DNA from: Methanobrevibacter ruminantium
GTDB lineage: Archaea; Methanobacteriota; Methanobacteria; Methanobacteriales; Methanobacteriaceae
Direction of reading: 5' to 3'
DNA length: 29,866 nucleotides
NCBI RefSeq assembly: GCF_016294135.1
Contig: NZ_JAEDCO010000021.1
Coordinates: forward strand, 1-29,866
Shown: piece by piece, positions 8,169 through 16,243 of the stretch
How positions within the stretch are numbered: the first letter of the stretch is position 1
Layout of the letters: the number at the start of each line of letters is the position of its first letter
Made by a program: the position numbers and the translations under genes
The notes under the pieces: model-generated
Told to the model about the DNA's origin: nothing
Database searches by the model: none
Seen by the model: only the letters and a program-made list of their open reading frames with translations

Positions 8169-8780
8169 TTATGCATCTCCTAATGTTAATCTAACTTTTC
8201 TAATAATCTCATCTAATTTTTCTTGAGACACTGTTTGTCCCCTGATAACCCCTGATACTATGTTCATGATTTTACCTTCTGTTTTTACCTCTTCAGGCAT
8301 GACCTTTGCGGTTTTAACACCGATTTTTGCAAAATCTTCAAAGTCTACAGGATATTCACAAATAATAACACAAGGTTTGTTAACGTTACGCAAGATTAAT
8401 CTTGCCTTGTATGTAATATGATTTCTTACTCCACCTAAGTGAACCACAATAACCTTAAACTTTTGCATTTGTTCAACTTCCTTATCAGTTAAACCAAAAG
8501 CATTACCTGCACCACCTGCAGGAGCATCATGTGGAACACCACTACCTGCATCCAATATCATAGTACTAGTTAATAGGTTAGCTTCACGTAAACCAAAGGT
8601 AATTTCACAGACAGGTTTGGTAATGTGTCTACGACCGGGAGACATAGCAACTGCCAAAACATCACTTCCACATTCTGCAAAAGTTCCCCTTTGAGCAATT
8701 CCTCCTCCTTCACCAAGACCTCTTGTTTCCCTACAGTCTACTATATGTGTGCATCTTCCAATCATACTATCATAAACCAT
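8169..8780 (-). CDS. mcrC: MCR operon protein C, part of the MCR activation complex
   Basis: McrC (203 aa from the first ATG) is not a subunit of mature MCR. It has been found in component A3a, the ATP-dependent complex that reduces and activates MCR. The sequence shows the conserved GRCTHIVDCRETRGLGEGGG at the N-terminus, AMSPGRRHITKPVCEITFGLREAN, and VVHLGGVRNHITYKARLILRNV. An ATG at 8765 would give MIGRCTHIVDC, the usual N-terminus of the family at about 198 aa. Both starts have only weak TGAT-like sites, so the shorter form is equally possible. It lies between mcrD (23 bases) and mcrG (2 bases). Confidence 0.97.
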   Translation of the reverse strand: MVYDSMIGRCTHIVDCRETRGLGEGGGIAQRGTFAECGSDVLAVAMSPGRRHITKPVCEITFGLREANLLTSTMILDAGSGVPHDAPAGGAGNAFGLTDKEVEQMQKFKVIVVHLGGVRNHITYKARLILRNVNKPCVIICEYPVDFEDFAKIGVKTAKVMPEEVKTEGKIMNIVSGVIRGQTVSQEKLDEIIRKVRLTLGDA

Positions 8781-8803
8781 TAATCAAAAATTTAATAGAT
8801 ATC

Positions 8804-9259
8804 TTATTCCATTGTATCTTTTTTTAGAATAGATACATGATCCTTAAATTTAGAACGGGTATCTGCAATACCAATTAATTCTTCAGGAATTTCTGTATCC
8901 CTACCATATTTCAATTCATCAGAAACGGTTCTTTGCTTTCTGATATATTGGGATTTGCTGGTATTAATATCAAAACCAGTAGTGATATGTTCATCACATA
9001 TTCCTCTAATTTCATCAATACCTGACTCATCATATAGCTCTACAAAAATTCTACCAGTTTTAACTTTCAATTCAATTTCCTCACCATTAACCACAATTAT
9101 TCTGCGATCACCATAAATACGGTCAATCTCATCTTGTGGAGGAAGTCTTGGACCTTGAATAACAGTTCTTTTAACTGATTCCAAAGCTTCTAAATCATTC
9201 AATAACTTTTCAGTTGTGTCTGTCCCTAAAATTCTATGTGGAAATATTTCAATATCCAT
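8804..9259 (-). CDS. mcrD: MCR operon protein D
   Basis: McrD (151 aa) is a small soluble protein encoded in nearly all mcr operons. It binds MCR and is thought to assist assembly or delivery of F430, but its exact role is not settled. Family features seen here are EIFPHRILGTDTTEKLLNDL at the start and the GPRLPP segment near residue 36. A GAGGT site precedes the ATG. A 92-base gap with a palindrome separates it from mcrB, unlike the tight spacing elsewhere in the operon. Confidence 0.96.
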   Translation of the reverse strand: MDIEIFPHRILGTDTTEKLLNDLEALESVKRTVIQGPRLPPQDEIDRIYGDRRIIVVNGEEIELKVKTGRIFVELYDESGIDEIRGICDEHITTGFDINTSKSQYIRKQRTVSDELKYGRDTEIPEELIGIADTRSKFKDHVSILKKDTME

Positions 9260-9276
9260 TATTTAACCTCAGTATC

Positions 9277-9293
9277 TAAATCATAATGATTTA
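9277..9293. promoter_or_regulatory. Palindrome in the mcrB-mcrD gap
   Basis: TAAATCAT (9277-9284) and ATGATTTA (9286-9293) are exact inverted copies around a single base. The element lies in the only long internal gap of the mcr operon. It may fold in RNA with a small loop and act in processing or stability, separating abundant mcrB message from mcrD. Confidence 0.35.
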
Positions 9294-9351
9294 AATAATT
9301 ATTTATGTGAATTTTAAATTAGATTTTAATTAACAAGAATTAATTCGATAA

Positions 9352-10683
9352 TTAGATGTCACCTTTAATCTCAGCAGCTGCTAAAGCAACATATTTGAGT
9401 GGTTCTCTGAATTCGTCAATCTCACTGTATACCTCTTTAATTAATCCAGAAGTTGCTTCTGGAGAGAAGAGTTGGGTACCAGCATCTAATGCCATACCTG
9501 CAGCTACACAAGGAATAGTAAATCCTTTACTGTGTCTGGTTACTACGTGGTTACCGTTGAATAAACCAGGACCTCCTCCACCATAGATAGAGTGAGAGAA
9601 GAAAGAGAATCCTACAGCTACCCCTTCAGCTCTACCGAAGTCAATACCAGGTAAACCGGTAGCGAATTCGACATTGTCGTTGAAGTATAAAATAGAAGAT
9701 GGAATACCTTGAGCAGCTCTTGCTGCACCAACGTTTACCATTACAGCAGCAGTACATCCTGCAGCAGCATATGCATTCCATTTAGCTGCGTCATTGGTTG
9801 CGTACATGTTGTATCCGGTTAATTCTTTTTCAACAGCAATTACACCATCAGCTTCAGCTTTAGCGATAGTGTCTTGTACGATAGAACCAACAGTTCCTTC
9901 TTTAGCGTTGTCTTGTACGAAACCTAATACCATGTTGTCTGCGTTTAATCCTTGGTAAGCTAAACCTAATAAGTGCATTCTTTCGAAAGCACCAATTGCG
10001 TCACCCATTTCAAACATTGCAGTTTGTTCGAAAATACTTGCAAGTGCAGTTGCTTGTAAGGTATTTTTTAAGGTAGCAGCTACGAAGTCGTTTGCTTTAA
10101 TGTTTCTTAAGGAGTAACCTGGACCTTCTAATTTTTGTGGTACGTCTAACATGGTTTTTAAGTTAGCACCCATGTATTCTACAGATTGTGGGTATCTTCC
10201 TAAGATAGCAGCTTTTACCATGTTTGCGTCGTACATGTTTACGTCAAACTCTTTGATAATAGCTTGAGTTAATGCAGTTGCGGTAGCTAAGGTTGCTACG
10301 GAGTATTCTGCGGAAGAGTCTAATCTGATAGTTGGAATTTGGACTAAAATCCTTTTTCCACCAGAGAGTACTTCACATTTAGTATCATCGTCTTCAGTTA
10401 CTTGAAGCATGTCTTTTACAGCAGCAGCAATGGAGTCAGCTTGAGCTACGATGTCAAGATCCATTTCTCTACCTAAGATTTTAGATTTTGCTCCACCGAC
10501 GGAAGCAGTTTTTAAAGATTTTTCGATTCCTTCTAAGTTTACAGCTACAGTTCTTTTAACACCACTAATAATGTTCTTAATAGCAGGGTTACGTAACGGA
10601 CTTAGAGCTTCGATTGGTACATCAGATTCTACTAATGAACCTCTGTCGTCGTATAAATCGACTTTATCATCAAACTTTGCCAA
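9352..10683 (-). CDS. mcrB: Methyl-coenzyme M reductase subunit beta
   Basis: McrB (443 aa, the usual length) is the beta subunit of MCR. The longest frame runs to 10776, but the first 31 codons of that frame do not resemble the family. A TTG at 10681-10683 gives MAKFDDKVDLYDD, the expected N-terminus, and AGGAGGG lies 7 bases before it. TTG is therefore taken as the start. Counting from it, the active-site tyrosine in FFSHSIYGGGG is Tyr367, as known for the enzyme. The glycine-rich loop and NGNHVVTRHSKGF follow. It is the first gene of the mcr operon. Confidence 0.98.
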   Translation of the reverse strand: MAKFDDKVDLYDDRGSLVESDVPIEALSPLRNPAIKNIISGVKRTVAVNLEGIEKSLKTASVGGAKSKILGREMDLDIVAQADSIAAAVKDMLQVTEDDDTKCEVLSGGKRILVQIPTIRLDSSAEYSVATLATATALTQAIIKEFDVNMYDANMVKAAILGRYPQSVEYMGANLKTMLDVPQKLEGPGYSLRNIKANDFVAATLKNTLQATALASIFEQTAMFEMGDAIGAFERMHLLGLAYQGLNADNMVLGFVQDNAKEGTVGSIVQDTIAKAEADGVIAVEKELTGYNMYATNDAAKWNAYAAAGCTAAVMVNVGAARAAQGIPSSILYFNDNVEFATGLPGIDFGRAEGVAVGFSFFSHSIYGGGGPGLFNGNHVVTRHSKGFTIPCVAAGMALDAGTQLFSPEATSGLIKEVYSEIDEFREPLKYVALAAAEIKGDI

Positions 10684-10761
10684 TTTTTTCCCTCCTAAAT
10701 AAATAGAGTTAATATACCACTCAACAAAAACCATTTCAGTTTTTTGTGAGTAAGCCATAAA

Positions 10762-10788
10762 GCAAAATTTTTGCAATAGCCAGCTATT
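10762..10788 (-). promoter_or_regulatory. Two adjacent inverted repeats in the mcr leader
   Basis: GCAAAA (10762-10767) is inverted at 10769-10774, and AATAGC (10775-10780) is inverted at 10783-10788. Both lie between the TATA-like box and the mcrB start, so they would be within or near the 5' leader of the mcr message. Confidence 0.35.
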
Positions 10789-10817
10789 TGGTATACAAAT
10801 ATTAGTTTATTTAAAAT

Positions 10818-10827
10818 ATAATATAAA
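10818..10827 (-). promoter_or_regulatory. mcrB: Candidate TATA box of the mcr operon
   Basis: TTTATATTAT on the minus strand would place the transcript start near 10795 and give a leader of about 110 bases before the TTG of mcrB. The match is fair, but similar AT runs are common here. Confidence 0.4.
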
Positions 10828-10903
10828 CATTCGTTTAAGAATTAAATAGAAAACTTTATAAGTAATAATATTTTTTAATTTTTTTATTATATAAAAGTCA
10901 AAA

Positions 10904-10912
10904 AGTAATACT
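10904..10912. promoter_or_regulatory. AGTAATACT palindrome, copy 1
   Basis: AGTA-A-TACT is an exact odd palindrome. It occurs here and twice more at 11092-11100 and 11104-11112, all upstream of the mcr TATA-like box. It could be a regulator binding site. Confidence 0.35.
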
Positions 10913-11091
10913 TTTTTAAATTAATTAAAATAGTATAAATGTTAAAAAACGTATCATTTCAGATTATAATTAAAAAATAAGTATTTTAAAGATAGAAATT
11001 TTTAAATAAATACAAACAATTTATTTAAGACTAAAATAAAGAAAAAAATGAAAAATCGTGAAAAATTCAAATATTACTTAAATTCGGCAAA

Positions 11092-11112
11092 AGTAATACT
11101 ATTAGTAATACT
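11092..11112. promoter_or_regulatory. Tandem pair of AGTAATACT palindromes
   Basis: Two exact copies of AGTAATACT (11092-11100 and 11104-11112) are spaced 12 bases start to start, slightly more than one helical turn. Such a paired arrangement suits a dimeric or cooperative DNA-binding protein. No binding factor can be named. Confidence 0.4.
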
Positions 11113-11204
11113 AAAAACAGACTATTTTTTTAAAAAAAAATTTTAATTGATAAAAAATGAAAAAATATGAAAATGGAAATTTATAAAATGAAAGTTTAAA
11201 ATGA

Positions 11205-11236
11205 AAAATTAGAAAATTAGAAAATTAGAAATTTAG
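11205..11236. repeat. 8-base tandem repeat at the mmp10 stop
   Basis: AAAATTAG is repeated three times exactly and a fourth time with one change (AAATTTAG). The last copy covers the mmp10 stop codon. It is probably slippage-type low-complexity DNA. Confidence 0.6.
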
Positions 11237-12486
11237 AAAGCCCTCTTCATTCCAAAGAAATTGATTGCTTGAATAAGATCAATGAATGAACCTAACTCAT
11301 GTTCAATTACTTCCTCTTCAGACATGCCACTGCTTAACTCACCATCAACACTTAAAGTGTCCGGACCATAACCTACAAGACGGCTTTTGCCATCTTGACT
11401 TAGAATCCTTTCTGCATCCAATTGGTGTATAAAAGCTCTTCCAGGAAGAATGACTGCATCCTTAATGTCATCTAAATCCAATACTTCAAGGTCTTGTCTT
11501 GTCATCAAACATGCGATGTCCTTCTTGGTTGCAACAACATTCACATTATCTGGAGCAATTTTATTAAAGATTTTCATTAAGAACGGCGCTGCAATTTTAG
11601 AGGTTAAAAGTGTAGCTTCACCAGTGACTTGAGGCAAGATTCCTAAAAATTCCTCATACTCATCTTTTGCTAATATGAATGGCGCTCCGATTGTTGGATC
11701 TGATAAAGGAGTTCCAGTGACTCTAAGATTATATTCACTATTGATTTGTTTTACAAGCTCTTCAAATTGAAGCGGTTCATGAGGAACAATACCTTCAACA
11801 ACGGGCCCATTACCTAAAATCAAACCTTGATCATAACTATTTGCAAAACGCATCATCATCAATGCCTTTGCTCCCCACTCTTCCAACTTTTCACAGGTGT
11901 TTTGAAGGACTGCACCATCATTCACACCAGGAATGATTACTGCTGCTGCATGCAAGTCTGCACCTTCAGCAAAAAGTTGAGCAGCTTTAAGTGATTCTTC
12001 AGGACTTGGATCTAACATCCATTTCTTCCTGAGTTTTGGGTCTGCTGCAAAAATAGTGTATGTTACCTCATCAACTCCCTGATTCAGGAATTGTGTAGCA
12101 ATATCACCATCATCAATTCCCTTTCCACTTGTATAACCTAAGTGAATTGGCAATTGCATTTGGGACAAGTTAAATATAAGTTCTTCAAGATAAGGATAAC
12201 AGCTGACATCTCCACCACCGCTTATATTAACCTTTAAGTTAGCATCCCTTACAGGATTCATCATCAATGCCATCTGTACTTCACTGATAACTGAAAATGG
12301 CTGTTGAAATGGTTTCCCTGCCTCTTGAACTCCTTCCAAACATCTTGGACAGCCCACTTTATTAGGTGGACAATGTTGACATCCGAGAGCTTCTGTTAAT
12401 GGTTTCACTTTTCTAAAGTAGCAAAACTTACAAAAGCCTCTGCAATCCTTCCCTGGAGTTCCACCAAGATCTGCTATAACTTGCAT
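11233..12486 (-). CDS. mmp10: MCR arginine methyltransferase, radical SAM (methanogenesis marker protein 10)
   Basis: Mmp10 is the cobalamin-dependent radical SAM enzyme that makes 5-methylarginine in McrA (Arg271 here). The protein (417 aa from the chosen ATG) shows CRGFCKFC (Cys15, 19, 22), the CX3CX2C iron-sulfur motif, in the context GGTPGKDCRGFCKFCYF that is typical of the family. Cys36, 39, 46 and 49 (GCQHC..GCPRC) form a second cysteine set. NISGGGDVSCYP near residue 90 is the usual SAM-contact region. The frame extends to a TTG at 12507, but the ATG at 12486 has GTGAGAAGTG upstream and gives the normal N-terminus. It lies upstream of mcr on the same strand. Confidence 0.93.
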   Translation of the reverse strand: MQVIADLGGTPGKDCRGFCKFCYFRKVKPLTEALGCQHCPPNKVGCPRCLEGVQEAGKPFQQPFSVISEVQMALMMNPVRDANLKVNISGGGDVSCYPYLEELIFNLSQMQLPIHLGYTSGKGIDDGDIATQFLNQGVDEVTYTIFAADPKLRKKWMLDPSPEESLKAAQLFAEGADLHAAAVIIPGVNDGAVLQNTCEKLEEWGAKALMMMRFANSYDQGLILGNGPVVEGIVPHEPLQFEELVKQINSEYNLRVTGTPLSDPTIGAPFILAKDEYEEFLGILPQVTGEATLLTSKIAAPFLMKIFNKIAPDNVNVVATKKDIACLMTRQDLEVLDLDDIKDAVILPGRAFIHQLDAERILSQDGKSRLVGYGPDTLSVDGELSSGMSEEEVIEHELGSFIDLIQAINFFGMKRAF

Positions 12487-12680
12487 TTTTACACTTCTCA
12501 CAATCAATCCTACATTTCGGCATGAAATAAAAATAAATATTAATTTAATTATTTAGAAATTTTGATTAGAAATTTTGATAATAATATTATAAAAATAAGA
12601 TAATGAAAGATTTTTGAAATCAAATAATAAAAAAAAAATAATAAACAAAGTTTTATTTATTATAATATAATTTGTTTTAT

Positions 12681-12730
12681 ATTTTTATTTTACATTTTTA
12701 TTTTACATTTTTATTTTACATTTTTGTTTT
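12681..12730. repeat. 13-base tandem repeat downstream of mmp7
   Basis: ATTTTTATTTTAC is repeated exactly three times (12681-12719), followed by a partial fourth copy. It lies between mmp7 and mmp10 in a 277-base spacer made almost only of A and T. On the minus strand it reads A-rich, so it does not look like a standard T-run terminator. Confidence 0.7.
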
Positions 12731-12763
12731 ATAACATTATTTGTTTTTTATATTTTTAACTGT

Positions 12764-13678
12764 TCATTCCACTAAAGAACTTTCAGTTAAAAGCTCTACA
12801 AGGATGTAATCATAGAAATGAGACTTTTTGATTTCTGCAATGTCCTTTAATTTCTGGTCTCCAATAATTACATTTTCAATTTCCTCATGATACTTATCAT
12901 AATCCAATTTCACTCTAAGACCGCTTAATTGGCTTGTTACCGGAGTTGGGGAAATAACTTCCTTAATAGCCGGAACTTGAGTTTCAATCTCACTCTTGAC
13001 TAAAATTGAAGGGGCTATTGGAGGATCTTGAGCAAGCTCTTTTTTACGTTTTTCCAAAAGGTCTTCAACAGTTTCAACCAATTTCTTCAAAGCCCTTATG
13101 TTTTCCCCTCTTTTTAATCTACGTGGAATTCTACCTAATCCTGGAACATAAGCATCTACACCAGGCAATTCTTCCAAATCAATTTCAGGTGCGCCGGTGA
13201 CAATCACTGGAATATCAATGTCATTGTAAAGGTAAGCCTTATCGATAATGCATTGCTTAAAGCTTCCTAATGCGAAAATAGCTATGTCATGCTCCTCAAT
13301 CAATGCCTTTTCAGTTTCACTGATTCCTGCAGTTCCTTTACCATGACCACGAGCCAAACCGACCATATTGTCTTTAGCACCATAACGTCTAAGGTATTCG
13401 GAAATGTCACATGCAGCATGAGGAAGGTGATGTCTTGCAAGGGTTGGGGAAACAATAGCTATTTCAGAACCAGCCATAGGTGCAACAGAGAGTTCACCTA
13501 AAAGCTCTTTAGCCTTTTCCTTAATAATATCCACATCATCAATAGGAACTGCCATATTCAATACAAGTTCCATTTGCAATATATTGGATTGGAGAACAAA
13601 ACCTCCTAAATCCTCAATTAATTCTTTTAATTCTTCGCTTTTGTGAATTCCACCAGTGAATGTTAAGGTTTCATACAT
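12764..13678 (-). CDS. mmp7: Methanogenesis marker protein 7 (MCR activation complex component)
   Basis: I recognise this 304-aa protein as marker protein 7. Features matching the family as I know it are the N-terminal LTFTGGIHKSEELKELIEDL and LGGFVLQSNILQMELVL, then AIVSPTLARHHLPHAACDISEYLRR, and NMVGLARGHGKGT. Mmp7 has been found with McrC, Mmp3, Mmp17 and protein A2 in the ATP-driven complex that activates MCR. A variable proline-containing linker (about residues 232-262) separates the main domain from a short C-terminal domain. The ATG is preceded by AGGTGAT. Its position next to mmp10 and mcr agrees with a role in MCR maturation. Confidence 0.88.
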   Translation of the reverse strand: MYETLTFTGGIHKSEELKELIEDLGGFVLQSNILQMELVLNMAVPIDDVDIIKEKAKELLGELSVAPMAGSEIAIVSPTLARHHLPHAACDISEYLRRYGAKDNMVGLARGHGKGTAGISETEKALIEEHDIAIFALGSFKQCIIDKAYLYNDIDIPVIVTGAPEIDLEELPGVDAYVPGLGRIPRRLKRGENIRALKKLVETVEDLLEKRKKELAQDPPIAPSILVKSEIETQVPAIKEVISPTPVTSQLSGLRVKLDYDKYHEEIENVIIGDQKLKDIAEIKKSHFYDYILVELLTESSLVE

Positions 13679-13988
13679 TTTTCATCACCTTATAAAAATC
13701 ATAAATTATTATAAAATCAACTTATATCAATAAAAAAAATCTTATTTAAATATATTTTTTAAGTCTATTATATAATTTATTATTTTTACTTTTGAAATGA
13801 ATGAAAAATAATATTGAAAAAATAATATTGAATAAAAATATTGAACAGTAAGTGGAAAACAAAATTAGTTGTTAATAGATATGAAAACTTCTGAAAATAA
13901 AATATATTATTTTTTATATCATTAGAAATATATTAAAAATTAATTATGATGATTTTTTATTAATCAAATTTATAAAAAAGGTGTTATC
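13679..13988. other. Divergent promoter region between mmp7 and the HerA-like gene
   Basis: This 310-base spacer has no gene. On the minus strand, AAAAAATATATTTAAAT (about 13745-13761) looks like a BRE/TATA element for mmp7, about 70-80 bases before its start. On the plus strand several TATA-like runs occur between 13900 and 13960. The ribosome binding site GGTG of the plus-strand gene is at 13981. Confidence 0.5.
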
Positions 13989-15632
13989 ATGTATACAGAA
14001 AATAATATCCTAGTTGGAGCTAATGAAAATACAGAAGTTTATTTGTTATCAAAATTAGCCAATCGTCATGGATTAATAGCTGGTGCAACTGGTACCGGAA
14101 AAACAATCACTTTAAAAACACTTGCAGAAGCTTTCAGTGATATGGGAGTTCCAGTATTTTTAGCAGATATGAAAGGGGACGTTTCAGGTCTTGCAAAGGT
14201 AGGTGAACCAAACTCAAAAGTAACTGAAAGGATGGAGAAATACAATCTTGCAGACAAAGGATTTGTCTTCAAGTCATATCCTGTTGAATTCTGGGACTTA
14301 TATGGTGAAAAGGGATTGCCTATTAGAGTTACAATCTCTGAAATGGGTCCTCAATTGCTTTCAAAAATATTGAACTTGTCTGAAGCTCAAGAAGGTGTAT
14401 TGAACATAGTGTTCCGTGTAGCGGATGATGAAAACTTGCTTTTAATCGACATAAAAGACTTGAAATCCATGATCAATCATGTAAGTGATAATGCTGAACT
14501 TTATGAAAACCAATATGGTGCAGTGGCTAAGAAATCAGCAACCACCTTAATCAGATCATTGCTTACCCTTGAGGAACAGGGAGGAGACATCTTCTTTGGA
14601 GAGCCTGCATTGGAATTATCAGATTTCATGCAATGCAATGATGAAGGAAAAGGTATGATCAATGTATTGGATTCCGTAAAATTATCTACAGCACCAGAAT
14701 TGTATTCAACATTCCTCTTATGGATGATATCTGAACTGTATGAAACAATGCCAGAAGTAGGTGACTTGGACAAGCCTAAATTTGTTTTCTTCTTTGATGA
14801 GGCACATTTGCTCTTTGATGACATGTCTCCTGCATTCCAGAAAAAAGTAGAGCAAATTGTCCGATTGATCCGTTCCAAAGGAATTGGTTTATACTTCATT
14901 TCCCAAAGCCCATCAGACATCCCAGACACTGTCTTGGCACAGCTTGGTAACAGAGTGCAACATGCACTTCATGCTTACACTCCAAAAGAGCAAAAAGCGG
15001 TAAAGACTGCTGCTGAAACATTCAGGCCAAATCCGGAATTTGATACAACAGAAGTCATTTCCAATTTAGGAACCGGCGAAGCATTGGTTTCCGTTCTTGA
15101 AGAAAAAGGAGCTCCGGGTATCGTGCAACAAGTTGACATTTTACCTCCTCAAAGTTATATTGGAGCTATTGAAGACAATTACAGAGCAGAATTGATGAGC
15201 ATTTCATCTCTTAGAGGCAAATATAGAGATGCTGTCGATAGGGAATCTGCATATGAGCTGCTATTGAATAAGATTGACAACAATCCTAATGTCCAATCTG
15301 AGATTCCTCAAGATGCACCTATTAGAGAAATTCCTAATCAAACAGAACAAGCTCCAAAGCAAGCTCCAGCACAGCAGGCACCTATGGAGCAAGCTCCAGC
15401 ACAGACCCAAGCGCCACAGCAAGAAGCACCTAGACAAAAAGGATTGCTTGAAGATGTGATTGGAATAGCTGTTGGAACAGCAGTGAATCAAATGGCAAAG
15501 CAAACCACAAAATCCAAGAGAAAGACTACAAGAAAGACAACTGTTGAAAAGGCAACTACAACTGTTGTAAACACTGCTGCAAGGGAAGTTACAAAAGGAA
15601 TCATTAGAGGATTATTTGGAAATATGAAATAA
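13989..15632 (+). CDS. HerA/YjgR-type P-loop ATPase (DUF853 family)
   Basis: This 547-aa protein is a cytoplasmic P-loop ATPase of the DUF853 family, related to HerA/FtsK DNA translocases and to E. coli YjgR. Walker A is GATGTGKT (residues 32-39) and Walker B is FVFFFDEAH (265-273); LADMKGDVSGLAK near residue 58 and YFISQSPSDIPDTVLAQLGNR near 310 are also typical. The C-terminal part has a Q/P/A-rich linker (about 445-485, with repeated QAPAQ) and a lysine/arginine/threonine-rich tail that may bind DNA. No NurA-type nuclease is next to it. GGTG precedes the ATG. The cellular role of the family is not established. Confidence 0.9.
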   Translation: MYTENNILVGANENTEVYLLSKLANRHGLIAGATGTGKTITLKTLAEAFSDMGVPVFLADMKGDVSGLAKVGEPNSKVTERMEKYNLADKGFVFKSYPVEFWDLYGEKGLPIRVTISEMGPQLLSKILNLSEAQEGVLNIVFRVADDENLLLIDIKDLKSMINHVSDNAELYENQYGAVAKKSATTLIRSLLTLEEQGGDIFFGEPALELSDFMQCNDEGKGMINVLDSVKLSTAPELYSTFLLWMISELYETMPEVGDLDKPKFVFFFDEAHLLFDDMSPAFQKKVEQIVRLIRSKGIGLYFISQSPSDIPDTVLAQLGNRVQHALHAYTPKEQKAVKTAAETFRPNPEFDTTEVISNLGTGEALVSVLEEKGAPGIVQQVDILPPQSYIGAIEDNYRAELMSISSLRGKYRDAVDRESAYELLLNKIDNNPNVQSEIPQDAPIREIPNQTEQAPKQAPAQQAPMEQAPAQTQAPQQEAPRQKGLLEDVIGIAVGTAVNQMAKQTTKSKRKTTRKTTVEKATTTVVNTAAREVTKGIIRGLFGNMK

Positions 15633-15644
15633 TTTTCAATTATT
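15628..15644 (+). terminator. Short hairpin plus T-rich tail after the ATPase gene
   Basis: AATAATT (15628-15634) pairs with AATTATT (15638-15644) around a 3-base loop and overlaps the stop codon. A T-rich stretch follows. The stem is all A/T and thus weak. Confidence 0.4.
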
Positions 15645-15743
15645 GCTCTTTTATTTTTAATTAAAAATTTCATATTAAAATTTTCATTTTATTTATTTTA
15701 TTTATTACAGATTTTTTTTACATTTAAATTATAAAAATTTATA

Positions 15744-15777
15744 AAAATTAATTAAAATTAATTAAAATTAATTAAAA
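15744..15777. repeat. 10-base tandem repeat
   Basis: AAAATTAATT is repeated three times, with a partial fourth copy, just upstream of the small gene at 15825. Its period is close to one helical turn, so it could give curved DNA. Confidence 0.55.
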
Positions 15778-15824
15778 CTTTTAAAGAATCATATTATTTT
15801 TAGATTTTAGAATTTGGTGACACT

Positions 15825-16193
15825 ATGGTTGAATTAAACAGAGAAAAATTGTATCAAGACTTAGAAGAAATGGAAAATGACTTAAGACTCTACCCTATTG
15901 AAGAAGGATTAGAAGATGACATCATCGACTACATCAATGGAAAAGAGTTAAGTGAAAACGAAAAATGGGATTTGGAAAACAGACTTGAAGATTTCTTCTA
16001 CAGTGCAAAGCTCAAATGCAGAAAGCCTACATACTACTTTACAGATGGATTTGAGTTTTATGTTACAGAAATCTACATTGATTTTAGAATCCTTGAACAT
16101 GTCAAAAAATCATTCCCTAAATTTCATCAATTATCCGTTTCATCTGAAATGGATCAAGGATTTTCAACATTATCTGTTAAATTAACATTATGA
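15825..16193 (+). CDS. Small hypothetical protein
   Basis: I do not recognise this 122-aa protein. It has a good GGTGA site before the ATG. It is acidic in the N-terminal half (residues 1-60, probably helical, with EENDLRLY-like charge runs and GLEDDIIDYINGKELSENEKWDLENRLEDFF), followed by a basic step (KLKCRKP) and an alternating hydrophobic C-terminal half suggesting beta strands. It has no signal peptide or membrane segment and a single cysteine. It is preceded by the ATPase gene on the same strand and followed by a broken membrane-protein gene. Frame quality and start signal suggest that it is real. Confidence 0.7.
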   Translation: MVELNREKLYQDLEEMENDLRLYPIEEGLEDDIIDYINGKELSENEKWDLENRLEDFFYSAKLKCRKPTYYFTDGFEFYVTEIYIDFRILEHVKKSFPKFHQLSVSSEMDQGFSTLSVKLTL

Positions 16194-16243
16194 TTGAATA
16201 ATTCTAGAATCCCCATCTTCACAATTAGATTATTCCTGATAAA

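Larger units (their letters stand above)
10684..11232. other. AT-rich control region upstream of mcrB
   Basis: This 549-base spacer shows no credible gene. It contains, in minus-strand order, an 8-base tandem repeat at the mmp10 stop, three copies of the palindrome AGTAATACT, a TATA-like box (10818-10827), and inverted repeats close to the predicted leader (10762-10788). This is what a promoter region for a very highly expressed operon may look like. Confidence 0.7.

Noticed and set aside
10684..10776. N-terminal extension of mcrB by 31 codons
   Set aside because: It does not match the family, crosses the presumed leader, and the TTG at 10683 has an excellent ribosome binding site and gives the known N-terminus.
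14501..14929. 142-codon minus-strand frame
   Set aside because: It lies antisense within the ATPase gene, including its Walker B region, with no start signal.
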